Positions 51,908 to 61,120 of a DNA stretch of 64,000 bases are shown in pieces (position 1 is the stretch's first letter; the number at the start of each line of letters is the position of its first letter). Below the pieces are notes generated by a model. The model was not told the origin of the DNA. It saw only the letters and a list, made by a program, of their open reading frames with translations, and did no database searches. The stretch is from Paenibacillus agri (GTDB lineage Bacteria; Bacillota; Bacilli; Paenibacillales; Paenibacillaceae): assembly GCF_013359945.1 (NCBI RefSeq), contig NZ_JABWCS010000207.1, positions 1 to 64,000 of the forward strand. Reading direction: 5' to 3'. Both the position numbers and the translations under genes were made by a program.

Positions 51908-53407
51908 TTATTTCCGGTATGCAGCCAGGCTGCGGTTCAACTCGCGGGTCTGCCCGTACACTTCCTGATAGAGGCCGAACAACCCGTCATACGTTTCGAC
52001 TTGCTGCGGCTGTGGCGTATACACCTCTGCCCGGCGGATGAAGGCATCAGCACATTCAGCAAGTGAAGCGAACCAGCCGCTGCCGTAAGCAGCCAGCATT
52101 GCTGCCCCCATCGCCGGACCTTGCTCGCTCTCCAGCTTCACGATATCGGCACCGAAGATGTCTGCCTGCATTTGCAGCCATGTCTCATTCTTCGCTCCGC
52201 CGCCAATTGCAATAACCTCGGTAATTACTTTACCAGACTCCCGGACAATCTCAATGGACTCGCGCAGCGAGAAGGTAATACCTTCAAGCACTGCACGCGT
52301 AAAATGATCCAGCGTATGACCGGAATCCATTCCGATAAAGCTGCCTCGAATGGTCGCATCAGGATGCGGAGTCCGTTCTCCGACAAGGTAAGGAGTGAAC
52401 AGCAGCCCTCCACTTCCTGCCGGTATGGAGGCTACTCCTTGCAGCAATTCGTCGAAGCTTAAATCCGCGGCAAAAGTTTCCTTGAACCAAGTAAGACTAT
52501 GCCCCGCCGCAAGGGTGACCCCCATAATGTAGTAGGCATCCTTCTCCCCATGGTTGAAGAAATGTACTTTGCCCTCTAAATTCAAATCCTTGTTGCTCTC
52601 ATAAGAGAGAACAACCCCCGAGGTCCCGATGCTGCACATGGTCTTTCCCTCACCCAGAACGCCTGCCCCTAATGCACCACAGGCATTGTCCGCGCCTCCG
52701 GCAAATACTTTCGTGGAGGGGAGAAGTCCGCAGGCTGCAGCACTCTCAGGCAGCAAAGTGCCGGTCAGGTCGAAGGATTCGACCAGTTCAGGACAAAGCG
52801 ACAGCGACAATCCGAAGGCTCCGGCGATGTCAGCGCTCCATTCTTTAGCACCAACATCCAACAGAAGCGTTCCGGCAGCATCGGAATAGTCCATCGCATA
52901 TTTTCCTGTTAACCGGTACCGCACATAGTCCTTCGGTAGTAAGAACAGGCTAGCCTGCGACAGAACCTCCGGTTCATGACTCTGCACCCAGAGCAGCTTC
53001 GGGAGGGTAAAGCCTTCCAGCGCGCGGTTTCTAGCAATCTCGGTCAGCATCGCGCCCAGTGTCGCTTCAATCTTGCGGCACTCGGCCGTAGTGCGGGTAT
53101 CATTCCACAGAATGGCCGGACGTAGTACCTGACCAGTAGCATCCACCAGAACCAGGCCATGCATTTGTCCCGAGAAGCTAAGCCCATCTACCGCAGAAGG
53201 GTCTATCCCCGATTTCTCCATTAAGCGGCGTAAACTATCACACGTCCCCTGCACCCAATCCTCGGGATTCTGCTCACTCCAGCCGGGTTCGGGCCGGCTT
53301 AGCGGGTAAGCTTCCGAATGCTCACAAACCACCGTCCCCTGCGGGTTGACCAGAACGGTCTTGACTGCGCTGGTCCCGAGGTCGACACCAATTACATATC
53401 TCATCAT
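51908..53407 (-). CDS. xylB: Xylulokinase
   Basis: 499 residues, FGGY carbohydrate kinase. Motifs: GVDLGTSAVKTVLV (phosphate 1), GLSFSGQMHGLV, LWNDTRT, KDYVRYRLTGKYAMDYSDAAGT, and IAIGGGAKNETWLQMQADIFG near the C-terminus. Phosphorylates D-xylulose to xylulose 5-phosphate. Downstream of xylA on the same strand but separated by 371 bp containing a tandem repeat. GGGGG ribosome site before two adjacent ATGs (53407, 53404). Confidence 0.95.
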   Translation of the reverse strand: MMRYVIGVDLGTSAVKTVLVNPQGTVVCEHSEAYPLSRPEPGWSEQNPEDWVQGTCDSLRRLMEKSGIDPSAVDGLSFSGQMHGLVLVDATGQVLRPAILWNDTRTTAECRKIEATLGAMLTEIARNRALEGFTLPKLLWVQSHEPEVLSQASLFLLPKDYVRYRLTGKYAMDYSDAAGTLLLDVGAKEWSADIAGAFGLSLSLCPELVESFDLTGTLLPESAAACGLLPSTKVFAGGADNACGALGAGVLGEGKTMCSIGTSGVVLSYESNKDLNLEGKVHFFNHGEKDAYYIMGVTLAAGHSLTWFKETFAADLSFDELLQGVASIPAGSGGLLFTPYLVGERTPHPDATIRGSFIGMDSGHTLDHFTRAVLEGITFSLRESIEIVRESGKVITEVIAIGGGAKNETWLQMQADIFGADIVKLESEQGPAMGAAMLAAYGSGWFASLAECADAFIRRAEVYTPQPQQVETYDGLFGLYQEVYGQTRELNRSLAAYRK

Positions 53408-53517
53408 AATCCCCCTAGTTTGCTAATAGGCACGTCTATTCTACCAAAGTACGGTATAAAAAGAGGCTGCCGAAGAATGCCCTCTTCAGCAACCTCCGTT
53501 GCGATCTGGCTTGTGTG

Positions 53518-53746
53518 CTTTCATTTTACCAGTATGGCTTAGTGCTCGCTTTTTGCCAGTATAGTTCGGTGCTTGCTTTTTGCCAGTATAGTTCGGTGCT
53601 TGCTTTTTGCCAGTACGGCTTAGTGCTCGCTTTTTCCAGTACGGCTCGATGCTTGCTTTTTGCCAGTACACATCTTGCCAGTAAGGCTTGGCGCTCACAT
53701 TTTACCAGGATGGTCTGCCACTCGCTTATTGCCATCATAGCTTGGT
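53518..53746. repeat. 27-bp tandem repeat between xylA and xylB
   Basis: CCAGTA recurs at 53529, 53556, 53583, 53610, 53636, 53663, 53678, with CCAGGA at 53705 and CCATCA at 53732. Most steps are 27 bp (one 26, one 15-bp truncated unit). Unit is roughly CCAGTAYRGYTYRGTGCTYGCTTTTTG. The gap 53408-53778 has no gene; because 27 is a multiple of three some frames stay open, but no start or ribosome site fits. Confidence 0.85.
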
Positions 53747-53778
53747 ACCCTAAGCACGCTCAGATGATCGACCCCTTC

Positions 53779-55095
53779 CTACTCCGCCAAAATATATTGG
53801 TTCAGGGTCGCCTTAAGCAGTTCCTGACGGCCTGACTCGTTGCGACGCGGGTTCTCATTGTTCAGCGCATATTCCGCCAGCGAGGCCAAGGTAGCTTTGC
53901 CGGAGACAATATCAGCACCGACGCCTTCCTTGAAGCTGCTGTATCGCTTGTCGATAAAGTCGTCGAACACGCGGTCTTCGATCAGCTTGGCGGCTACCTT
54001 CAGGCCCTTGGCATACGTGTCCATACCGGCGATATGTGCCAGGAACAGATCCTCCGGCTCGAAGGACGGACGGCGGACCTTCGCGTCAAAATTAATGCCG
54101 CCACGGCCCAAGCCACCATTTTTCAATACCTCATACAGAGTTAATGTAGCATCATAGATATTCACAGGGAATTCATCGGTATCCCAACCCAGCAAGGTAT
54201 CGCCTTGGTTGGCATCCAGCGATCCCAACATACCATTGATACGGGCTACACGCAGCTCATGCTCAAAGGTATGTCCGGCCAGTGTGGCATGGTTCGCTTC
54301 CAAGTTGAGCTTGAAATGCTTGTCGAGGCCGTATTTCTGCAAGAAAGAAATAGTTGTCGCCGCATCGAAGTCATATTGATGCTTGGTAGGCTCCTTCGGC
54401 TTAGGTTCAATCAGGAACTGGGCGTCGAATCCAATTTCCTTGGCATAATCCACAGCCAGACCGAACAGGCGCGCGATATTATCCAATTCAAGACCCAGGT
54501 CTGTATTAAGCAACGTCTCATAACCTTCACGTCCGCCCCAGAAGACATAGTTCTCAGCGCCGAGCTGCTTGCCGATCTCCAGTCCCTTCTTCACCTGGGC
54601 CGCCGCATGGGCAAAGACATCTGCGTTGCAGGTGGAACCTGCACCATGCAGATAGCGTGGGTTGGTGAACATATTGGCTGTGTTCCAGAGCAGCTTTTTA
54701 CCAGAAGACTTCATGCCCTGCTCGATCCGCTCTACAATGATATCCAGATTGCTATAGAATTCCCGCAGGGAAGCCCCTTCCGGTGCGATGTCCACATCGT
54801 GGAAACAGAAGTAGGGCAGGTTCATTTTCTCCAAAAATTCAAATGCCGCCTCTACCCGCGCCTTCGCTTTATCCAGTCCGTTCAATTTGTCCCAGCTCCG
54901 CACAGCAGTCTCTGCGCCGAACGGATCGGAGCCTCCAGCAGTCAATGTGTGCCAATATGCCATGGCAAACCGCAGGTGTTCCTCCATCGTTTTGCCGGCT
55001 ACGATTTCCTCAGGATTATAGAATTTGAATGCATATGGATTGGTGGAACGGCTGCCTTCATAAGCGATCTTATTCACGGTTTCAAAATAGGCCAT
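53779..55095 (-). CDS. xylA: Xylose isomerase
   Basis: 438 residues from the ATG at 55095 after GGAGGA. Family signatures with catalytic and metal residues: [12 protein letters not shown] (His), [16 protein letters not shown] (Glu, Lys), [26 protein letters not shown] and WDTDEFP. Converts D-xylose to D-xylulose. Controlled by the divergent ROK repressor through a palindrome at 55165-55189, and probably by CcpA at a cre at 55127-55140. Confidence 0.97.
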   Translation of the reverse strand: MAYFETVNKIAYEGSRSTNPYAFKFYNPEEIVAGKTMEEHLRFAMAYWHTLTAGGSDPFGAETAVRSWDKLNGLDKAKARVEAAFEFLEKMNLPYFCFHDVDIAPEGASLREFYSNLDIIVERIEQGMKSSGKKLLWNTANMFTNPRYLHGAGSTCNADVFAHAAAQVKKGLEIGKQLGAENYVFWGGREGYETLLNTDLGLELDNIARLFGLAVDYAKEIGFDAQFLIEPKPKEPTKHQYDFDAATTISFLQKYGLDKHFKLNLEANHATLAGHTFEHELRVARINGMLGSLDANQGDTLLGWDTDEFPVNIYDATLTLYEVLKNGGLGRGGINFDAKVRRPSFEPEDLFLAHIAGMDTYAKGLKVAAKLIEDRVFDDFIDKRYSSFKEGVGADIVSGKATLASLAEYALNNENPRRNESGRQELLKATLNQYILAE

Positions 55096-55126
55096 TGTGT
55101 AATCCTCCTCATCAATTATGCTCGCC

Positions 55127-55140
55127 CGCAAGCGTTTACA
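55127..55140 (-). promoter_or_regulatory. candidate cre (CcpA) site in the xylA leader
   Basis: On the minus strand TGTAAACGCTTGCG matches 12 of 14 positions of the cre pattern TGWNANCGNTNWCA. It lies 32 bp upstream of the xylA start, downstream of the XylR operator, a normal place for glucose repression. Confidence 0.6.
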
Positions 55141-55164
55141 GCATCATATTAACACACCTTTCAG

Positions 55165-55189
55165 ACTTTGTATATTGGTTAAACAAAGT
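55165..55189. promoter_or_regulatory. candidate XylR operator
   Basis: Inverted repeat ACTTTGT - 11 bp - ACAAAGT between divergent xylA and xylR, containing GTTAAACAAA as in Bacillus xyl operators. Confidence 0.6.
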
Positions 55190-55350
55190 TTTTATTTTAC
55201 TGCTTATCTCACCCTATGCTAACCATTCGAACTGCAATTCTGGACTCCTCTACCCGTGGGTAAGTGGTGGAAGTTGCATTTTGCTGACTATCGTTTTAGA
55301 CTAAATGGCATGTTATTCGTGGGAACGTTCTTAAGAAGGAAGTGTGATTC

Positions 55351-56511
55351 GTGAAGGTAACCGGTGACCAGGCGTTGGTCAAAAAGATAAATAAATCGAT
55401 TGTGCTCCATACCATCCGCAAGCATTCCCCCATCTCCCGGGCCAAGGTCTCGGAAATGACCGGGCTCAATAAAGCAACCGTATCCAATCTGGTAGCAGAA
55501 CTATGCAACGAGCAGCTAGTTACGGAAGCAGGACCGGGGATCTCCAGCGGCGGCCGCAAGCCGCTGATCCTGCACTTCAACAGCATGGCTGGCAGCGTTG
55601 TAGGTATTGAGCTGGGTGTCAAACAGATCACGGCTGTTCTCTGTGATCTGGGTGGAGGTATTCTGGAGGAGATCCATAGGCCTTTGGACAACCACCAGCT
55701 GCCGCATGTGCTTGGCGAGATGAAAGGGATGATCGCCAGCCTGATTGCTACAGCCCCCAACACGCCTTATGGAATCGTAGGCATCGGCGCCGGAGTCCCC
55801 GGTATGGTTGACGAGAATGGCGTAGTCCTGTTTGCACCCAACCTGGGTTGGGAAATGGTAGAACTGCGGGCTTTGCTGGAGAAGGAGTTTGGCGTTCCGG
55901 TCACTGTCGACAATGAAGCCAACGCCGGGGCGCAAGGAGAGCTGAACTTCGGCGTAGCACGGGATATCCGCCACCTGCTCTATATCAGTGCCGGAGCGGG
56001 GATCGGGTCCGGAATTATTATCGGCGGCGAGTTGTACAAGGGCGCACGGGGCTATGCCGGGGAGACCGGGCATATGTCCATCGAGGCGGACGGCCAGCCG
56101 TGCAGCTGCGGCAATCGCGGCTGCTGGGAATTATATGCTTCGGAGAAAACCTATGATCAGCCTGATCTCCACCTCCCGGCGCGGACTACGCCGGAACTGG
56201 TCCGATACGCGGAGATCGGCCAGGAAGATGCGCTGCGTCATTTCAATGTCATGGGCGAAGCGCTAGGCATTGGACTGACCAACGTGATCAACAGCTTCAA
56301 CCCGGAGCTGATTGTTATCGGAGGGACGCTGTCCGTGGCCAGGGACTGGCTGATCGAGCCGTTGCAACGTGTAGTTGCGGAGCGAACACTGCCTTATCAC
56401 AAGCAGCAGCTCCAGATTATATTCTCTGAGCTAGGCAGCCGTGGAGCCATGATTGGCGCTGCTTTTGCCGCTGTCATGCATTTTCTCGGAGACACACGCG
56501 TAACGCTGTAG
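55351..56511 (+). CDS. xylR: Xylose-responsive ROK-family repressor
   Basis: 386 residues from GTG at 55351 (AAGGAAG upstream). N-terminal winged helix (ISRAKVSEMTGLNKATVSNLVAEL), then a ROK domain with VVGIELGVKQITAVLCDLGG and the zinc motif GHMSIEADGQPCSCGNRGCWELYAS (read in parts). The ROK sugar-kinase residues are partly present, as in XylR proteins that sense xylose. Divergent from xylA, with a shared operator. Confidence 0.9.
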   Translation: MKVTGDQALVKKINKSIVLHTIRKHSPISRAKVSEMTGLNKATVSNLVAELCNEQLVTEAGPGISSGGRKPLILHFNSMAGSVVGIELGVKQITAVLCDLGGGILEEIHRPLDNHQLPHVLGEMKGMIASLIATAPNTPYGIVGIGAGVPGMVDENGVVLFAPNLGWEMVELRALLEKEFGVPVTVDNEANAGAQGELNFGVARDIRHLLYISAGAGIGSGIIIGGELYKGARGYAGETGHMSIEADGQPCSCGNRGCWELYASEKTYDQPDLHLPARTTPELVRYAEIGQEDALRHFNVMGEALGIGLTNVINSFNPELIVIGGTLSVARDWLIEPLQRVVAERTLPYHKQQLQIIFSELGSRGAMIGAAFAAVMHFLGDTRVTL

Positions 56512-56706
56512 GAGATCCCTTTCGACCTCATCAGGCAAGAACTTCGATCGACGGCCGAATGAAACTCATAGCTGTAAAATGACGTAAAATCGCCTATTTT
56601 TTTTGGTCTCAGGTGCAGTAAAAACAATTTCAATCCTATATAATGAAGGGTACGCGGTGTGATATTTTTCACCATCACCCTTTTTTCTGAAATGGAGAGA
56701 GCGTCT

Positions 56707-56901
56707 ATGACCTATGTGGATACGTCTGATATCTCGGCACAAATGTTCATCACTGTACTGCTATTTTTGCTCATTATCGCGCCTTTAGTCAGTCTCGGTG
56801 TGTTGCGCCTGTTCCAGTCCAGAAAAAAATCCGGATTCATGCTAATCGGCAGCGGTGTTGCCGTATATGTGGTTTTTCAGATGATTATGTTGTTGGTCTA
56901 A
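56707..56901 (+). CDS. Small membrane protein, hypothetical
   Basis: 64 residues from the ATG at 56707 (MTYVDTSDISAQ), with GGAGAG upstream. Two membrane segments (about 13-33 and 42-62) separated by a basic loop (FQSRKKSG). Small Paenibacillus-type protein of unknown function. A terminator follows 90 bp downstream. Confidence 0.65.
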   Translation: MTYVDTSDISAQMFITVLLFLLIIAPLVSLGVLRLFQSRKKSGFMLIGSGVAVYVVFQMIMLLV

Positions 56902-56992
56902 CAACTAGAAGAATTAATGAAGCCCATTAACTTTTAATAGGGTAAAAGAAATATGCTGCGTCTGCTCCACCGACTGGCCTTTCGTTGCCCGC

Positions 56993-57026
56993 AAAAAAGC
57001 CGCCTCCATAACGGAAGCGGCTTTTT
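56993..57026. terminator. bidirectional terminator
   Basis: AAAAAAGCCGC ... GCGGCTTTTT between the convergent small membrane protein (+) and glutaredoxin-like (-) genes. Confidence 0.85.
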
Positions 57027-57047
57027 CTCCAGCCAAATGGCCATCTA

Positions 57048-57281
57048 TTATAAAGTTGCCAAAGCTTTGTCAAATTGGAGCTTGTTCATGCCTACGATTT
57101 TGAAATCGCCAATCACAGTTACAGGCACGGCTCTCATCCCCATATCCCAGACCTGCTGAGCAAAATCATCGTTCTGCTCGATGTTGCGCTCCTCGTAGGA
57201 AATGCCTTTCTCGCCGAGGAAGCTTTTTACCTGACGGCAATGCGGACAGTTGGTGGATGTGTACACAATTACGTTTTCCAT
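57048..57281 (-). CDS. Glutaredoxin-like protein (NrdH/GrxC type)
   Basis: 77 residues, single thioredoxin fold. Active site CPHC in YTSTNCPHCRQVKSFL, cis-Pro region MRAVPVTVIGD and a C-terminal GMNKLQFDKAL. Thiol-disulfide exchange; because thioredoxin reductase is encoded 96 bp upstream on the same strand, the pair probably works together (glutathione is absent from most Bacillales). Similar proteins may serve bacillithiol or ribonucleotide reductase. Confidence 0.88.
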   Translation of the reverse strand: MENVIVYTSTNCPHCRQVKSFLGEKGISYEERNIEQNDDFAQQVWDMGMRAVPVTVIGDFKIVGMNKLQFDKALATL

Positions 57282-57377
57282 CGTATGATCTCCTCCTGTT
57301 CAATATGGGGCGACAGCCCTCTTTTGTACCCAATATAACATCATCTATTGTAGCACCGCAGTGCGTAATATACCAAG

Positions 57378-58319
57378 TTACAGAATAACTGCGCTGTGCT
57401 CCAGACTCTCGATGTATTTCTCAGCATCCATAGCTGCCATACAACCACTGCCTGCTGCTGTAATAGCTTGTCTGTAGCGGGTATCCTGCACATCGCCGCA
57501 AGCGAATACGCCCGGGATGTTTGTTTCGGAGGTACCAGGATTAGTCACGATATAGCCGTTGCTATCCGTAGTAATCTGTCCGCCGAGGAATGCTGTATTC
57601 GGGTGGTGGCCAATCGCCACGAACACGCCGCTAGCTTCGATGATCTCTTCTTGTCCGGTCTCATTGTTCAGAACCTTCAATCCGTTCACGCCGTTGTCAC
57701 CAGAGGTTACTTCCAGCGGATTACGGTTCAAGGCCCACTCTACTTTAGAGTTAGCGCGGACACGGTCCTGCATGATTTTGGAGGCACGCAGCTCATTCCG
57801 GCGATGCACCAAAGTTACTTTCGAGGCAAAACGGGTCAGGAAGCCAGCTTCCTCCAGCGCGGAGTCACCGCCGCCGACAACCACGATCTCTTTACCACGG
57901 AAAAAGAATCCGTCGCAAGTAGCGCACGTGCTCACGCCGCGTCCAACATTATCCTGTTCTCCAGGAATACCGAGGTATTTGGCTGTTGCACCGGTGGACA
58001 GAATCAGGGTATCCGTCTCCAGAACGCCCATACCTTCCACGTTCAGCTTGAATGGACGCTCGCCCAGTTCCACGCTGTTCACCCATCCAGTGCGGAATTC
58101 TGCACCGAAACGTTCAGCCTGCTTGCGCATATTGTCCATAAGATCCGGACCCATAATTCCTTCCGGGAACCCCGGGAAGTTCTCTACTTCAGTAGTTGTA
58201 GTTAATTGTCCGCCCGGTTGCGGTCCTTCGATAACCAGTGGGTTCAGGTTGGCACGGGCCAGATAAATTGCAGCAGTCAATCCGGCAGGTCCAGTACCCA
58301 CGATAATAGATTTATACAT
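57378..58319 (-). CDS. trxB: Thioredoxin reductase
   Basis: 313 residues. FAD-binding [17 protein letters not shown], redox-active CATC in [15 protein letters not shown]-binding [18 protein letters not shown] and a final FAD motif [22 protein letters not shown]. Reduces thioredoxin or thioredoxin-like proteins with NADPH. Upstream of a glutaredoxin-like gene, not of hprK/lgt as often in Bacillus. Ribosome site AAGGAGG (about 8 bp from the ATG at 58319). Confidence 0.96.
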   Translation of the reverse strand: MYKSIIVGTGPAGLTAAIYLARANLNPLVIEGPQPGGQLTTTTEVENFPGFPEGIMGPDLMDNMRKQAERFGAEFRTGWVNSVELGERPFKLNVEGMGVLETDTLILSTGATAKYLGIPGEQDNVGRGVSTCATCDGFFFRGKEIVVVGGGDSALEEAGFLTRFASKVTLVHRRNELRASKIMQDRVRANSKVEWALNRNPLEVTSGDNGVNGLKVLNNETGQEEIIEASGVFVAIGHHPNTAFLGGQITTDSNGYIVTNPGTSETNIPGVFACGDVQDTRYRQAITAAGSGCMAAMDAEKYIESLEHSAVIL

Positions 58320-58602
58320 GACTATATCCTCCTTATGACGGACGGCATTAGCGTCAGTTCTTATTTAAAATAATTATAATGTAGTACTTATTATGATAAA
58401 AGAAAAGGAATCTGTCAATATGCCAGACTCCTCCCTCGCGGACTATTTTGTGAACAATTCAATTTCTAGAAATTAATAGGCTGAACAAGGTGCCTTTACG
58501 TTATTTTCACAAGTTCAATTTAGGGTCAATACCAACATCAGAACTTGCCAGAACAACGAATTCAGTAGGAATCTTATTATAAAATATCCTCCACCCTTGA
58601 CC

Positions 58603-60567
58603 TCAGCGCAGCAGCCGCAGTCCGTTCAGAATAACCAGAATGGTGCTGCCTTCATGGCCCACAACCCCGAGCGGAAGGGCGATGCCCTGAATCAAGTTGC
58701 TGATCACGAGTGTGGCGATTACTGTTACGGCAAAAATCATGTTCTGCTTCACAATGCGCTGAGAACGCCGGGCCAAAGCAATGGTCGAGGCAATCTCTTC
58801 GATATTGTCATTCATCAGAACAACATCGGCAATCTCCAGGGCAGCACCACTGCCCTTCATGCCCATCCCAAGACCCACCGTTGCCGTTGCCAGTGCAGGC
58901 GCATCATTCACACCATCACCGACCATGACCACATGTCCGTATTGTTCACGCAATGCCTGAACATGAGCCACTTTATCCTCTGGCAGCAGATCGGCAAAAA
59001 TCAGATCCACTCCCGTCTTCGCCCCGATCGCTTCAGCCGTTGCTGACCGGTCGCCGGTAAGCATCGCCACTTTGATCCCAAGCTGCTGCAACTTCCGAAC
59101 CGCTGCCTCCGCTTGTGGACGCAAGGAATCCTGCAATGCGATCATTCCCGCGATCTGCTCCCCGTCCATAATTAGTGATACCGTTTTGCCTTCGCCCTCC
59201 AGTCTGCGGCGTGTAGACATCCATTGTTCCAGATCAACACTGACCGGGGATGAAGACAACTCATCCATCAGATTGGACTTGCCGATCCGCCAGCTTTTTC
59301 CGTCAACTGTTCCTTCAATGCCCCATCCCGTCAAGGATTTACTGTCCTGCACGCCCCGCAGCTCCAACCCTTCTTCCTCGGCCTTGCGCACAATCGCCTC
59401 CGCCAACGGATGGCGGGACATATTCTCGATCGAAGCACTAACCATCAGCAGTTCTCGCTCGTCATACCCCTCTCCAGCAATGAAATCCGTCACTTGTGGC
59501 ACGCCTTCGGTCAATGTCCCTGTCTTGTCAAAAGCAACAACAGCGGTCCGGGCCATATTCTCCAAGTGCAACCCGCCCTTGAACAGAATACCTTTGCGTG
59601 CGCTCTTGGAAATGGCCGACAGCATCGCAGGCATAATGGAGGACACCAATGCACAGGGTGAAGCCACAACCAGGAACACCATAGCTTTGTAAAAAGTATC
59701 GCTCCAGCTCCAATCAAGCAAAAACGGAGGGGCCAGCATCAGAACCAGGGTTGTTCCTACAACCACCCGGGCATACACCGCCTCCAGACGTTTAATGAAA
59801 CGCTGCGAGTCCGGCACCTCGGTCTCTGCTTCTTCTACCATTTTGATGATTCTGGCAAAAAGAGTGTTCCCTGCAGCTTTGGTCACTTCAATATACAGCG
59901 GGCCTTCCCCGTTCACCGTACCAGCAAACACCTCATGCCCTGAAGACTTCTCTACAGGTAGCGACTCTCCTGTAATAGAGGATTGATCGACAGCTGATTC
60001 CCCCCGGCAAACCAGACCGTCGGCAGGGATCAGTTCGCCAGGGCGAACCAGCAGCAGGTCGCCGATCGACAGCTGCTCGATATCCACCTCGTTCATAGCA
60101 CCCTGTTCAATCCGTACCGCAGTGGCTGGCTTCAAGGCCATGAGTGAGGAAATGTCTTTTTTGCTGCGCTCCATCGTATAGCTCTCCAGCGCTCCGCTCA
60201 AGGCGAAAATGAAGATTAGCATAGCCCCTTCGTTCCAGTATCCAATGGTCGCAGCACCCAGCGCCGCAGCAATCATCAGCAAGTTGACGTCGAGGTCGCG
60301 TTCCTTGATCAGTGTCTCCACGCCCTCCTTAGCCTTGATCCAGCCGCCGATCGTATATGAGATTACGTAAAGAACAATAGACAGAATCTGAGACCAGCCG
60401 CCTACTGCCCAAGCCAGCAGCATGATCAGCCCGCTGCCTAGCGCGGCTTGCATTTCTGTGTTGCTCAGCATGGCCCGGGGATCGAATCTCCGGGGTTGTG
60501 GTGCACCCGGTGGCTTAGCACCTCGAGATAAAGCCCCTTCGCGGGGTAAATGTTTAGTTGCTTGCAT
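58603..60567 (-). CDS. pfeT: P1B-4-type metal-exporting ATPase, PfeT (ZosA)-like
   Basis: 654 residues from the ATG at 60567 (MQATKHLPREG, AAGGTG upstream). No N-terminal HMA domain. Core motifs: SPCALVSSIMPA in the metal-binding membrane helix, phosphorylation site DKTGTLTEG, HPLAEAIV, MLTGDRSATAEAIG, VGDGVNDAPAL, and HEGST in the C-terminal helix, which is the P1B-4 signature (Co/Fe/Zn group). B. subtilis PfeT exports Fe(II), and is controlled by PerR and Fur. Candidate Fur/PerR-type sites lie upstream at 60661-60681 and 60794-60812. Metal specificity is inferred. Confidence 0.85.
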   Translation of the reverse strand: MQATKHLPREGALSRGAKPPGAPQPRRFDPRAMLSNTEMQAALGSGLIMLLAWAVGGWSQILSIVLYVISYTIGGWIKAKEGVETLIKERDLDVNLLMIAAALGAATIGYWNEGAMLIFIFALSGALESYTMERSKKDISSLMALKPATAVRIEQGAMNEVDIEQLSIGDLLLVRPGELIPADGLVCRGESAVDQSSITGESLPVEKSSGHEVFAGTVNGEGPLYIEVTKAAGNTLFARIIKMVEEAETEVPDSQRFIKRLEAVYARVVVGTTLVLMLAPPFLLDWSWSDTFYKAMVFLVVASPCALVSSIMPAMLSAISKSARKGILFKGGLHLENMARTAVVAFDKTGTLTEGVPQVTDFIAGEGYDERELLMVSASIENMSRHPLAEAIVRKAEEEGLELRGVQDSKSLTGWGIEGTVDGKSWRIGKSNLMDELSSSPVSVDLEQWMSTRRRLEGEGKTVSLIMDGEQIAGMIALQDSLRPQAEAAVRKLQQLGIKVAMLTGDRSATAEAIGAKTGVDLIFADLLPEDKVAHVQALREQYGHVVMVGDGVNDAPALATATVGLGMGMKGSGAALEIADVVLMNDNIEEIASTIALARRSQRIVKQNMIFAVTVIATLVISNLIQGIALPLGVVGHEGSTILVILNGLRLLR

Positions 60568-60660
60568 AGTAATCACCTTCCTGTAAAGTTTTGTGAAGCA
60601 TAAGCTTCCTGTGTCCCTTCGCAACAAAACTTGCTTCGGGAGCATGCGCCCGCCTCTCAC

Positions 60661-60681
60661 TGAGAATGAGAGCCATTCTTA
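60661..60681 (-). promoter_or_regulatory. candidate Fur-superfamily operator upstream of pfeT
   Basis: TGAGAATGagagcCATTCTTA, an imperfect 21-bp inverted repeat (AGAATG/CATTCT core), about 94 bp upstream of the pfeT-like start. Fits a Fur/PerR/Zur-type box loosely (about 14 of 21 positions of the extended Fur box). Confidence 0.45.
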
Positions 60682-60696
60682 TGACCCCTAAAATGA

Positions 60697-60732
60697 CACA
60701 TGCTGCCCCGGCTTAGCCGGGACAGCATGTTA
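60697..60732 (-). terminator. strong hairpin upstream of pfeT
   Basis: ACATGCTG(C)CCCGGC tta GCCGGG(A)CAGCATGT. The single mismatch is A-C on the plus strand but a U-G pair on the minus-strand RNA, so it folds best in minus-strand RNA, the pfeT orientation. It could be an attenuator or the end of an upstream transcript; the T-run is poor. Confidence 0.45.
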
Positions 60733-60793
60733 AAAAGAATATGGAATTGTATTCAGGTTGTCATTTGCCATAAGTCATGATGAGAACGCCATT

Positions 60794-60812
60794 GAGAACG
60801 ATAATCATTGTT
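60794..60812. promoter_or_regulatory. candidate Fur box
   Basis: GAGAACGATAATCATTGTT matches 15 of 19 positions of GATAATGATAATCATTATC. About 230 bp upstream of the pfeT-like start, with no other gene between. A distal Fur site activating pfeT is known in B. subtilis. Confidence 0.5.
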
Positions 60813-60939
60813 GCAACAGTACAAATATATTTCCTCGGTGCAACTTAAGGTCATAATACTCCTTTCCGCAAAAGAAGTAAAGCGCTAGATGATCCGAACA
60901 AAAGAAATTCACAAAAAGCAAAGATGTGCGAACAGGGAA

Positions 60940-61020
60940 GTTTGGAACTGTAGGCGTATAGCGCTTGCCTGAACGCTTTCCATAGGAGAGATAGCAACGG
61001 GTCATAGACTGTCGACTGAT
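60940..61020 (+). repeat. dispersed repeat module shared with the gatA-gatB gap
   Basis: TTTGGAACTGTAGGCGTATAGCGCTTGCCTGAACGCTTTCCATAGGA (read in parts, from about 60953) aligns with the reverse complement of about 8755-8804. A shared AAGTTTTGTGA..CAAAACTTGCTTC pair lies at 60584-60635. Non-coding. Confidence 0.6.
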
Positions 61021-61120
61021 TTCAACCACCAGAAGCAGCCGCGCGCGGGGAGGCGCACGCAGTGCGGAATTCCCCCTTCATCAGTCGTCTTAACAGTAAG
61101 AAAGAGAGGTCATCTGCCCA

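Noticed and set aside
53518-53746. CRISPR-like array or repeat protein between xylA and xylB
   Set aside because: 27-bp units abut without spacers; frames stay open only because 27 is divisible by three and no start signal fits.
54205-55152. 315-codon plus-strand frame opposite xylA
   Set aside because: Antisense of a well conserved xylose isomerase; no ribosome site.
60805-61029. 74-codon minus-strand frame upstream of pfeT
   Set aside because: Overlaps the dispersed repeat and the candidate Fur box; no ribosome site.
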